Positions 20,505-30,895 of a DNA stretch of 64,000 bases are shown here, piece by piece. A program made the position numbers and the translations under genes. How positions within the stretch are numbered: position 1 is the first letter of the stretch; each line of letters begins with the position of its first letter. Below the pieces are notes generated by a model that saw only the letters and a program-made list of their open reading frames with translations, was not told where the DNA came from and made no database searches. Source of the DNA: Campanula takesimana (taxonomy: Eukaryota > Streptophyta > Magnoliopsida > Asterales > Campanulaceae); the NCBI GenBank assembly GCA_026119855.1, contig JAOWBW010000379.1:765301-829300 (forward strand), in the 5' to 3' direction.

Positions 20505-21749
20505 CATGTGCCTTATGTGGAGACTTTACACACCAATAATTTACACTTTGCATTAAAATTCATTTATAGTTATTATATATAATAAAATCGCTGAAATAGT
20601 GCACAAGTTTCAAATCAAGAGAGCTGAAAGAAATTTCCAAACAGTACATGTTAGCCTTTTTTCCTATGAAAAAAAGGAATAAAGAAACATCTATATAATA
20701 TATAAAGCCAGAATCATTTCCAGACCTCTCAGCCCGCCATGTGGAATTGTTACGTGGAATTACACGTGGCACCATTCGATTCGCCAGCACTATTGACATG
20801 ATTTCAAAAAAAAAAAAAAACCCTACCTTTTAACAGATTCGGCTGATTCAAATAATATATTTGAAATTTAAAATTTTGAGATTCGTTTACCTAATTTTGA
20901 GATTCATTTACCTAATTTTGAGATTCATTTACCTAATTATTTAAATTCTAAGATTACCTATTTTACAATTTTGAGATTCTTTTACCTCTGCTAAAATTCG
21001 GCTGTTAGTGATAGAATCCGATTCTATTGAATCGGTTAGTTAGGAATTGATATGAAGTTTTTTGTTGTTCCATTGAGAATCCTATATTAGATTAATTATT
21101 CTTTCCTAATTAACGTTTTTTTATTTTGAAGATAAGATTAGGTATCATCATTCATTTAAGGAAAAGATTAATATCCGTTGTATATCGTAATTTGAACAAA
21201 AATTTAAACTTACTTGAAATTGCAATTCTATCAAGTCTCATGTCATTAAAATAAAGAATTTGAATATTAATTGATATCCTAATTTAAACACAAATTTAAA
21301 CTTACTTAAAATTCAAATCAAGCTAAATTAGGAAGTAAGTGATTTGATTGCCTCATGAATCAATCTATATAATACACTACTAATCATTAACCTTTTTCAT
21401 CTCCTTTTTTTTTTTTCAATCCATCTCCGTTTATCTTTTCAGCCAATGGAGATATTTAAGTAGAGGTAATTTTGAGGTCTTCTTTCTTTTTCTCTTATTC
21501 TAAATTATTCCAATTTCAATATTTACAATGTTCATCATTAAAAAATGCATTCAAATTCTTCATAGATAGCCCTCCTAAAGAAAGGTATCCCTTCTCTTCC
21601 TACTTTAGAATTCAATAGTTTGTATAATCATTGTTTAGTGTGAGTATAAATACATACAATCACACAATAGCTGATATTGATGCAGATGGATGTGAGTGAC
21701 AAAGAAGTTGGGGAGTATCACTGATACGTTTTTTTCTCATCTAAAGTTA
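20505..21749. other. AT-rich flank, nothing recognised
   Basis: Low-complexity AT sequence with a short direct repeat of TTTTGAGATTCATTTACCTAA near 20870-20940. I could not extend the VAC14 fragment into it, although it is the continuation of that locus beyond the Tat insertion. Confidence 0.4.
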
Positions 21750-22001
21750 CTTACTCTCCGTCCCAACAATGAATATAATCATTCTTAAGCATTTTGTGAA
21801 CTTTGACTAAATATAAATGTCAATCTAACCATCCTTGTGAAATTCTAAAATTTTTTATTGATTAATCATCAAGTGATTTATCAATGACAAATTTTAAAAT
21901 TCATTGGGATTATTAGATTGATAATAATCTTTGGTCAAAGTTTACATGTGTTGACCGTCAAAAATCCAAAATAGATTATCTTTTTGGGACAGAGGGAGTA
22001 T
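21750..22001. mobile_element. Stowaway-like MITE, complete
   Basis: The left end TACTCTCCGTCCCAA and the right end TTGGGACAGAGGGAGTA form terminal inverted repeats of about 15 bp around some 220 bp of AT-rich sequence. AACTTTGAC and GTCAAAGTT near the two ends extend the inverted repeat. Non-coding. Confidence 0.8.
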
Positions 22002-22590
22002 TCATTTTGTCCCAAATGATTTTTAGCATTTTGTTTTCTTCATATTATAATATATCAGTGCAAAAAAAAAGTTTAAAAATGGATATCAATTATATTTAAC
22101 ACTTATTCATGATTGCGAAAAAAATGAAAAATTCTTGGAAGAAAGTCAAGTGACGATGAGAAGAATAAATGAAGAAGATTATTGTGACAGTCGGAAACTA
22201 TTTTGCTACTAAGGATGTTGTTCACCAGCCAATGAATATAGAGTTTGGGATGCTATGTTACAATTACTCCTTACTATTTTGTCATTGATACCCTCTTATG
22301 CTGTTTTCTCATGCATGTTGAAAGTCATGCTATCAACCAGCTTATGCTACAATATTTACTATAGCAAGGGTTTTTTCTTCTTTATTTTTTTTATATTTTG
22401 AATAGATCAATTTTTCTTATTCAAAACATTTATATTTTGGAAATCCACGTGGCGACATTCATTTCGCCGGCACAATTTTTCTTCAAGTTATGGTCAAAGT
22501 TTTACGAGGTCAACCATAAAACTCCAAGTGACACTACGTTTTCGGGACGTAGGGAGTACCTGTTCATCAAATGCTCCATTAAGTGTTTAA
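22002..22590. other. AT-rich spacer with one further MITE-type end
   Basis: No gene is seen. A CGGGACGTAGGGAGTA word at about 22543-22558 looks like the right end of another CTCC-type MITE, with no clear partner. Confidence 0.35.
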
Positions 22591-22594
22591 CTAC

Positions 22595-22820
22595 TGTTGT
22601 TATCTCTATGGATAATCCGAAAGTTGAGTATTCATATTATTCAAAACATTATGCATGCTATGGTTAATCAGTTGGTAATTATTTACTCAGGGACGAGTAA
22701 AACGTTAAGTGTGGGGGTATTTGATAAATCTTATTTTGTACATGTTTTTGGTCTCATATCTATGCCTCCCTACGCTCTGATTAATCCTAAAATCAAGGAA
22801 AAAAAAACAATCCAAAACTC
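22595..22820 (+). mobile_element. Scrap of a gypsy-type 3' end: polypurine tract and LTR start
   Basis: CAGGGACGAGTAAAACGTTA is followed by AGTGTGGGGG and TATTTGATAAATC. A GGGACGAGCAAAA...AAGTGTGGGGG block directly before a TTTGATAA LTR start is characteristic of Athila-related gypsy elements. The rest of the element is absent. The assignment rests on this short signature only. Confidence 0.4.
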
Positions 22821-22860
22821 TTCGTGCTCATGAAAGTCATGCATGGGAGTTTTGCCTTTC

Positions 22861-24304
22861 TTATGCTTGGAAAATCGGTCCCAGCCCATGAAGGTGGGCT
22901 TCATACTTGAAGAACTGGCACGAAATTTGTGCTCTTTTGGAAAAGGTGGGAATACGTTGAAGAGTATACCGGAAGGAAAGTGGTTGATGTGGACGAAAGA
23001 GAGGTCTTGCAAACTGATCAGCAGGTAAAGAGGGACTGGTAGTGTACCAGTTAGAGCAAATCATTTCCTTAGCATATTGTAGAGGATTATACCATGCTGG
23101 TGGAGTAGTATCCTTAGCTTTATCATTCACGAACGTCGGCAGCTCCATATAGTCAGCAGGATCCACCTCATCAGGACTCTCTTCTTCATCAGCATGCATT
23201 GAGTTGGTGAGAGATTGCTGGATCATCAAATCATCAGCAGCAAAGAGTGGTTTCTGAAATTCCTCAAATTGCATCTCAGTAGCAATTTGTGCATCTAAAA
23301 TGTCATGCTGATCCAAGGTGGTAACACCTCCTCCCAAAGAAGCAGCTGGTTGTTGAGCTTCAGCCGGTGGCTCAGCATCACAGCAGGAACATCAGCGATA
23401 ATAGTGAGCAAAAGGGACAGGTCAGTTACTAGGGCAATTACAGAGAGTGGAATAGCTGAAGCAGAGGAAATGACTGGAATAATTTGAGTGTCTAAAGTTG
23501 TCTCAAAAGAGTGAGTGTCTGTAGTTGGGTCACAAGAAGTATTGTCAATGATTTTTACTGAATCAGCAGCATCTTCCACAATGGACATCGGTTGAGTGTC
23601 TGAAGTTTTCTCAACATCTTCAAAGGTTTCTCCTCCTCCCGAACTTCCAATATAAGTTGAGTGTCAGTAGTTGGATCAACTTGGTGCTCTATAACCTCAT
23701 CAGCAGATAAAAACTCAGATTCTCCTCCTCTTAGACCACACTTAGGGCTATCAATGATCAAAACAGAATCTGTAAAGTGATCAGCAGAATTCTTGTCGGC
23801 AGCAGGACTGGAGGGCTTAGCTTTGGTGTAGACTATGCTGATGGGCATCTTATCTTCTGCATCAAAGTCATCGGTAGGACGTGGTTCTCCGGAAGCCACA
23901 TGAGCACACCTTGTTACCATGTCGTAATCAGTTATTTTCTTTTCAACATGTGGTTCATCCCTTGAGCAAACCTTTCATACTCTTTTTCATCTGAATTCAC
24001 ATTCTTTTCTGCAAAGTTTTCACACAGCAATATGTTTTTTTGACATTATAAACTTTGTGTGAATGTACAATTGTAATATAAAATGGAGAAAATATGCAGA
24101 TTATAATAGAAATCAATTTAATGTTTTCGTTACCGTTATTTGTGGATGGTAATACAAAAGTAAAGGTGATTCAGGCTCCTTGTGCTTCTCCAAGTTGTTT
24201 AGAATGTCGCACCATATTCTAATCATGGTTTCATCTAACTCACAACCGGGAAGCATCGACTAGAATTGCTTGACAGTCGCAGAAAACTCTTTCCATTGAA
24301 AAAT
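22861..24304 (-). pseudogene. Decayed coding remnant, possibly N-terminal to a Ulp1 domain
   Basis: Minus-strand pieces in several frames can be followed from about 24304, with a probable intron near 24010-24130 (donor ACG|GTAACG, acceptor ACTTTGCAG). The first piece contains ELDETMIRIWCDILNNLEK and PLLLYYHPQ, similar in layout to the segment just before the Ulp1 catalytic domain in plant MULE/CACTA proteins. It is followed by acidic low-complexity sequence with a repeated DPTTDT word and then PADYMELPTFVNDKAK and NPLQYAKEMICSNWY. I do not recognise the last part. Stops and frameshifts break it throughout. Confidence 0.35.
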
Positions 24305-24600
24305 GAATTCTCTGTAAAAGAAACATGTTAATAAAGTGACTATTAGATTTATTAATCATTGAATACAAGTATAATAATTACTAAATGCAAGTACAATAAT
24401 CAATGAATACATATGGATTCATTACATAAGTTAGGAACTTAAATCCAAGTGCAATGTTTTAAACATTGGTAGCTAATTATGTAAATGAATCCAAGTGTAT
24501 TTACTTGTATATAGGATTCTGCAAACTTAATGAACATTGTTAGTACCTCACTATGTTTAACTCACAATTAATCATAGTAAATATGTTTTGATAAATAAAT

Positions 24601-26808
24601 TGTCACGACCCGAAAACCCGCCTCTAAATTCTAGTATTAAATAATTATTTATTTATTCATTTGATTATTTATTTATGTGAGCATTTTGTGTTTCATGATA
24701 TTTAATTATGTCTAGCTTTATTTGGGTAATATTGTGTTAAGTGTGAAATAGGGGAATCATTTTGAATAGAGAGTTATTTGGGGTTTAATTGCGTTAGTTT
24801 GGAGCAGAGGGGCTTAAGTGTAACAATTATAAAACATCCTCCTTCTTCTTCCTCCCTTCTCCCTCATTTCCCCATTCTCAGTAAACTCTCTCTCTCTCCA
24901 AGAAAAGGGTAAGTTTTTCCTCTCCCTTCTCTCTTCATTTTCATCCTCTTCCTCTCATCTTTTCTTATTACTCATTTTATGAAATGTGTTTAGATCGTCG
25001 ATAGGATCGCGTAGAACCAAAAATATTTGAATTCCGTCATCCTTGAGAATTTTCAAGTAAGTTGATTTTCCCCCATTTTTATGCTAAAATGTTCATTTCA
25101 TGCTTGAATGGTGTTTTGGTTGATACATATGATGTTGGGTTGAGTTTGGGAATTTATTTGGAATTTATTTTGATTTTTGGTTAAAAATGGTGATTGTTAA
25201 ATGTTGGTTTAAATCTTGGTTTGGGGTTGTCAAATGATGATATTTAGGTCCCCTCTAAGCTCATAAGTTGTCCTAGTTCATTTGTTAGGTTCACTTTGAG
25301 AGTTGATTATGAGGATTTTGGTTTTGGTATGAAAATGGTGGAATTTTGGTGTTCATGCCCGAATTGAAGAACCCAGAAGAAATCTGGGTTTTGGCCGAAA
25401 TCCCTAGGGGGCGCGCGCACCCTTTAGGTGTGAGCGCGCTCACCCTTCCTTGTTCAACTTGGAAAACCTTCTGATGCTTGTGGGCGTGCGCACCCTTTTC
25501 ACGCGAGCGCGCGCACCCTCCCCTGGCCTTTTTGCAAAAACCTTCTGATCCTCCAGGGCGCGCGAACCCTTTCTGCGCGGGCGTGCGCCCCCTCCGCTGT
25601 ACAAGTCCTGAGCTTCACCCTCTTGTACTCTTCGTAGACAATCTTCGATAGTTCATAACTCTCTCATCGGGACTCCGTTTTAGGTGTATAAGCTATCGTT
25701 TTAAAGCTCTCCTCGAGCTCTTCGAGATGAGTGAGTAGTTTTGGTTGAGTGGTTGAGTTAACTGAATCCTTTGTGATCAAATGTGATATGGGAATTGTGT
25801 TATCATTATTGAGATTATTGGAACACTTTAATTGTGTGTTGTTGGTTCATTTCACTTTCTTGGTGACTTCTTGATAAAGTTCCCTGCTTTGGAATCAGTG
25901 GTTGTTTATTGTGCTAGTATTTTATTACTTAGCCTTTATTTGGAAGTCCAGCTGGTATTTGTGGTTGTGTCGGGCGATGGGAAAGATTATAATGGCACGA
26001 GCCAAGTCCATTATAATGTTGACCATTGTTTTGCCCATATTTTCCTCTTCCAGATTGGCCTTGGAATGAGATGAGCTAGCTTCCATTGTGAAGTAGTCTA
26101 GCTAACTTTTGGAGTATGACTTTGTGGCATATCTCCCGTCCTTTGTGACATGTTACTTGGTTATTGTTCCGGTACCGGGGTTTTATCTTCGGCTTTCATG
26201 CTACTATGAAGATGTTGATTGGTTGATTGTTGAAGCTGTGCAGCGATCCTTTATTTGGGTCTATCGGTTTGGAAACCTTGGCTAATATCCTTTGTAAGGT
26301 GTTTATTTCCGCTGCTATCTGTTATCTGATAACTGTTATGTGCTACATGGATTTTTATACTGTTTATTGCCTATTGCATATTAGCATGTCATGTAGTTGC
26401 ATTTGTAACTTATTGAGATTTATCTCACCCCCTTTTCTTTTGTCTTTGTTTTTCCTTAACCCCCCACCCAGGTGGAAAGGATTAGACTCGCTGATCACGA
26501 GATAGGACGTCGAGTGTGGATATAGCTTTTTGGAAGGTTGTTATTCGGTTTGCATTATATAAATGTATAACCTTGGGATAGTGTCACCAAACAATGACGT
26601 TATTAAGAATTGTATATTTTATAATTTTGGGGTATAAGCTTGTGGAGCTTATGTTAGTGGTACTTTGTTATTATTAAACTTTGATTTACAAAACCTTGTA
26701 TTACCTTTTGGTATAAAATGAATTTTTTATCTTTAGTAAATTGGTGTATTGGTTCTAAGTCGACGTCCAGCTCGCGTACTCCGGTCCTGCGGGGTCGGGG
26801 TCGCGAGA
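24601..26808 (+). repeat. 5' LTR of Gypsy-A
   Basis: Starts TGTCACGACCCG and ends GGGGTCGCGAGA; in Gypsy-B the same end reads GCGACA, so one end base is mutated here. About 2.2 kb. A GC-rich imperfect repeat lies at 25398-25600. Confidence 0.85.
25398..25600. repeat. GC-rich imperfect tandem repeat in the Gypsy-A LTR
   Basis: Three blocks of GCGCGCGCACCCTTT-like sequence, each about 70-75 bp apart and separated by AAACCTTCTGAT spacers. It contrasts sharply with the AT-rich LTR. The equivalent place in the Gypsy-B LTRs has a different GC-rich word. Confidence 0.75.
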
Positions 26809-26810
26809 GT

Positions 26811-26822
26811 TGGTATCAGAGC
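26811..26822 (+). other. Gypsy-A primer-binding site (initiator tRNA-Met)
   Basis: TGGTATCAGAGC lies two bases after the LTR. This is complementary to the 3' end of plant initiator tRNA-Met. Confidence 0.85.
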
Positions 26823-26918
26823 TATGGCTTAGCTCTAAGTATAAGTATAGGTGGATTAGTATGACCTAGGAGGGTAGTTGTGTTCGGAGTGAGTAACGGT
26901 TGATATTTTATGCAGGTA

Positions 26919-28360
26919 TGTTGGGTATGCCCATATATATCTCAGTTTTAATATAATAGGATTTATTAGATTTGATTGATCCATCACCTAAGTTTTATTT
27001 CATGGACTTTAGACCCACATGTAAGAAGTATTTATACTTCATTTTTTAAGTTGTCCATTGTTATAGAATAGGCTTAGAAATAGGGCAAGAAGATCAAGTT
27101 TCAAGAAAAATCACTCAGTGAGTTTGAGCCGCGCTTATGCGCCTCCTGCGCCATTTAGAGCGCGCGCATAAAGATTTCTTCATAAGATATGTTACGCGCC
27201 TCTGCGCCCCTTGTTTTAAGCGCACGCTTACTGTGCGCCTATTGGCTCAATGCGCCTCTTGGCTCAATGCGCCTCTTGGCTCAATGCTCCTCAACATGTT
27301 TATTCAACACTCAGTGATTTATTGAAGACTCGAAGACTTGAAGAGAATTCAAATTACGCCAATGATCCAACGGTGGTTAAAAGATGCATATACGCCCAAT
27401 CTATTGACACGTGTCCATAACGGTCACATTTATGTTGAGTGTCAAAATGGCCATAATATATGCATGCTCCAATCAACGAGCGACAGCTCATCTTATCCAC
27501 AAAGATTTCCAACGGCTAGTTTTTTTGAAGTTCACTATAAATACCCCATAACTTCAACATTTTGAAGTTGCTGAGTTTTGCTAAGAATTTCAAGAATTTC
27601 TCTCTCAAAGCATTCGTTAAAGATTTGAAGATTGCCTTCGTTTTTCCAGATTTTTCAAGAACATCTTCATACCTTCATCCTTAGCCCAGATCTTCAAGCC
27701 TTAACACTTTAGTTTCTTGTGCTCTTCATCTCAAAGATCTAAAGAGCCTTGATACTAAGAACACACACGCACCTCTTTAAGTTTGATCATTTAGATCCAT
27801 CTTTTAGAGATACACCGGTTATTGTTTTGGATTTGTTCTTTCATAGTAATAGATCTTGAGTTAGTGTATAAGCTCAAACATTGTAATTTGTAACACTCAC
27901 TCATTATATAAGATCTCGATTAGAAATCCAAGACTAACCATCTTGGTAGAGGACGTAGATCTTTCATTGATCGAACCTCTCCAAATAGCTTGTGTTATTA
28001 TCTTGTTATTTCTTTCAAGTTATTATTTTCACTCACTATTTGCTTGTTTACTCATTGTAGATTGATTGAACTGAATTGTGTTGTGTTTGTTATATCATTT
28101 GCCTTAGTTCCTTATTTCACTCACTTTGAGCCAAAATACTTAGTGTGTGTGTTGCGCTCCCTTTATCACTTTGCGCCTATTTTTCATTACTAAATTCCGC
28201 TGTGCATTTCACTCACTCACTTAGGCGCATTTCATAACGCTTACTTGATAAAGTGCGCATTTGCAATTGAGTTTTTTAAGGGTACGAAAAGAATTTTAAA
28301 ATAGCTATTCACCCCCCCTCTAGCTATTTTTCATACCCTTGTTGCCCTTTGGGACCAACA
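26919..28360 (+). repeat. 5' LTR of Copia-1
   Basis: Contains two zones rich in GCGCC words, about 27127-27290 and 28155-28255, on either side of a TATA box. One extra GCGCCTCTTGGCTCAAT unit distinguishes it from the 3' LTR. Confidence 0.95.
27536..27543 (+). promoter_or_regulatory. TATA box of the Copia-1 LTR promoter
   Basis: TATAAATA lies about 617 bp into the LTR, in the context TTCACTATAAATACCCC. It is identical in the 3' LTR at 39621-39628. Transcription probably starts some 30 bp downstream. Confidence 0.65.
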
Positions 28361-28362
28361 AG

Positions 28363-28375
28363 TGGTATCAGAGCA
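28363..28375 (+). other. Copia-1 primer-binding site (initiator tRNA-Met)
   Basis: TGGTATCAGAGCA follows the LTR after two bases, as is usual for plant Copia elements. Confidence 0.9.
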
Positions 28376-28434
28376 AACACCTTTATAAAACATTTTTCGT
28401 TTTTCAAGCTTAACAGCTTGGGTGCCGATTCTAA

Positions 28435-30858
28435 ATGGCAAACTCAAAACCTATGGCAACTGCAAACTACACTCACGTTCCGGTCTTTGATGAAGATCTT
28501 TTTGACGTGTGGAAATTCAGCATATTGACTCATCTCAACTCAATCGATGAAAGGCTCCATGACACCGTCGTTTATGGACCTTATATTCCGATGAAGGCGA
28601 ATCCAAATCCACGCACCAACGCTGCTCAACCTACAGTTCTAAAACCAAGGGAAGAATGGACCGAGGAAGAAATTAGAAGAGTTGCAAATGATGGCAAAGT
28701 AAGAAACATTCTCTTAAGCACTCTAAGCACGGCTATGAAACAACAAGTCATGCATTGTGCTACCGCTAATGAGCTATGGGATGCTATTGAAGAGCATATT
28801 GAAGGAGACACCGTCTGCAAGGAGAACAAAAAATACGAAGTACAAAAGAGATTCAACAATTTCTCTCAACTCCCCGGTGAAAACTTGAGGCAAACTTATG
28901 AACGCTACTGTGAAATTATCAATCTATGTATTTCACTTGGCATGAAGTTTACCAACAAAGATTTGAATGTAAATTTTCTACAAGCTTTTGGATCAAGATA
29001 CCTACATAAATATAGCGCTCTTGAAGACGCTGGAACTTTAGATGTTTGGACTTTAAGGAACCTATATGCAAATCTCAAAGTTTACGAACTCAAACTCCAA
29101 CGAATCAGCGAAACTGAAGGAAAGTCAAAATCTATGGCTATGATGGCGCACAGAGAAGCTGCGCCTACACCTGCGCCTACTCCTGCGCCTGTACAAGATG
29201 AGAAAAGCCCCGATCCCAAAATTTCTACTTCTGAGCTATTAGACATGGATGATGAAGACTTCGCTTTATTTGTGAAGAAATTTCAAAAATTTAGAAAATT
29301 CTCAAGACCCGGCTGAACCAACAAATTTCAAGGATCTACCAGCAAAGCTCCTCAAAAGTTCTCAAGGAGCAGTGATTCAAAAAGAAAAGAAGATCTTGTT
29401 TGTTTTAATTGCAGGAAACCCGGACATTTTGCATCAAGCTACCCGATCCCCAAATTTGAATATATGCAGAAGAAGAGCAGCCATACTCCCAAATTCACTC
29501 CCAAGTTCACTCGTCACAAGGGAATGGTTGCTGAAGAAGAAGCACCAGCAAATGAGCACAACACTTGGATTGAAACAGACTCCGATGAGAGCGATGAAGA
29601 TTCCAATGATGGACTCGTTTGTTTGATGGCAAATGATGATGAAGTTGATGCTTATGATTCTGATGATGACTTCTCCAAGGATGTTCCCGATATGAATGCC
29701 TTGAATAAACCTATCAAGAAATCTGCAGGTTTTCAAGAAGTGAAAAAGAAGAAAGGACCAACCATCAGCGAGCTCGTTGAACAAGGTTTTCTCACTCCGG
29801 CTCAAAACGATGGTGGATTGCTATTCTCACGATGTGATCTTGGAGCAAGGAACAAATTGAGAAAAGGAGCATACATTAGACCACAGGTTGAACCAACTGC
29901 TCCAATCTTCAAAATCAATGATGAAGTGATTGCTGAACAAGAAAAATTGTTCAAAAAGGCTGAAAAGGTAATCACTAGATTTGATAGTATGAAGGAAGCT
30001 TTAGCATTATCATGTGATGAAATTTCCCAGCTTAAGACCGAGAAATCTCTACTTAAATCTGAACTCACCCTCCTTAAGGAGCAGATAAAGAGCATGACTC
30101 CTCTTACTGTTAAAAACACTTTTCTAACAGAACAGAACTCACTTCTTAAAGTTCAAAACGATGAATTGGTTGCTCAAATTACTGATCTTAAAAAGATTAC
30201 AAATGAGTGGTCCAATTCTCGTGTCACTATGGAGAATATATTTGAGTCCCAAAAAGTCAGTGGTGATAAAAGTGGCTTGGGATTCTCATCAACTAGTGAC
30301 AACTTTAAATGTGATGTCTGTGCTGAAAGAGATAGTGAATATACCAACCAACAAACTTTTGAAATTCCCAAGGAAAAACATTCTAATTCAATGGGTAAAG
30401 GACAAGAAAAAGTCAAGAGACAAACATTCCACTATGTCTACCCAACGAAGCAATTTGGGAAAGCTAATGGGAAAGATATAGCTACAGATGAACCATCTCC
30501 TAACAAAATCATTCTTGAAAATAGGCGCGCTCCTTCTCCGAGTGCTCATTATGCGCCTAAGAGCCACGCGCCTCATCGCCGTGCGCCTCCTAGCCCTATG
30601 CGCCCTCCGAGAAAAAGCGCTCCAAAATTTCAAAAGAAAGATTTTGTTAAGTCTAGTTCATCTGACCCAAAGAAGAATGCCATCCCCAAGAAAAGTAAAG
30701 AGTTTGTGAAAACTCACGTGATTGGTGGCTTTCATCATTGTTCCATTTGTGATTGTTCAGGACACAAGGCCGTGGAATGCCTTTTACGATTCACTCCAAA
30801 TGCCAAAGGACGTAAAAATCCTAAGGTCAAGCAAGAGTGGGTTGTCAAAAGTTGCTAA
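28435..30858 (+). pseudogene. Copia-1 Gag, one stop codon
   Basis: Starts ATGGCAAACTCAAAACC and reads as a Sire-type Gag: the capsid region with LWDAIEEHIEGD and RFNNFSQLPGE, then an Ala/Pro stretch (APTPAPTPAP). A TGA at 29314-29316 follows, after which the same frame stays open to 30858. Downstream come the zinc knuckle CFNCRKPGHFASSY, an acidic segment, a long leucine-heptad coiled coil (about 29990-30200), a basic Ala/Pro-rich part and a second knuckle CSICDCSGHKAVEC just before the end. The first knuckle has Tyr in place of the last Cys; the Copia-2 copy has an intact Cys there. Gag packages element RNA into particles. The stop and the broken knuckle suggest this copy would need Gag from elsewhere. 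Confidence 0.88.
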
Positions 30859-30895
30859 CCCTAGGACCCAAAAGGAATAAAGGGGACCTGCTTAA

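Noticed and set aside
20690..20800. A Helitron 5' end (TCTATATAATATATAAAG followed by CACGTGGC words)
   Set aside because: The start resembles some plant Helitrons, but I found no CTRR end with hairpin and no A/T insertion site, so it stays unassigned.
25832..26505. Hydrophobic short proteins in the Gypsy-A LTR, also seen at 51526-51871 and 58280-58628
   Set aside because: They are chance frames in LTR sequence and recur only because the LTRs are related.
27127..27290. CRISPR-like or satellite array in the LTR
   Set aside because: The GCGCC words are irregularly spaced and very short, and the genome is a plant; there is no direct-repeat/spacer structure.
27137..28193. Small proteins repeated at 27137-28193 and 39239-40278
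   Set aside because: These are translations of the two Copia-1 LTRs, not genes.
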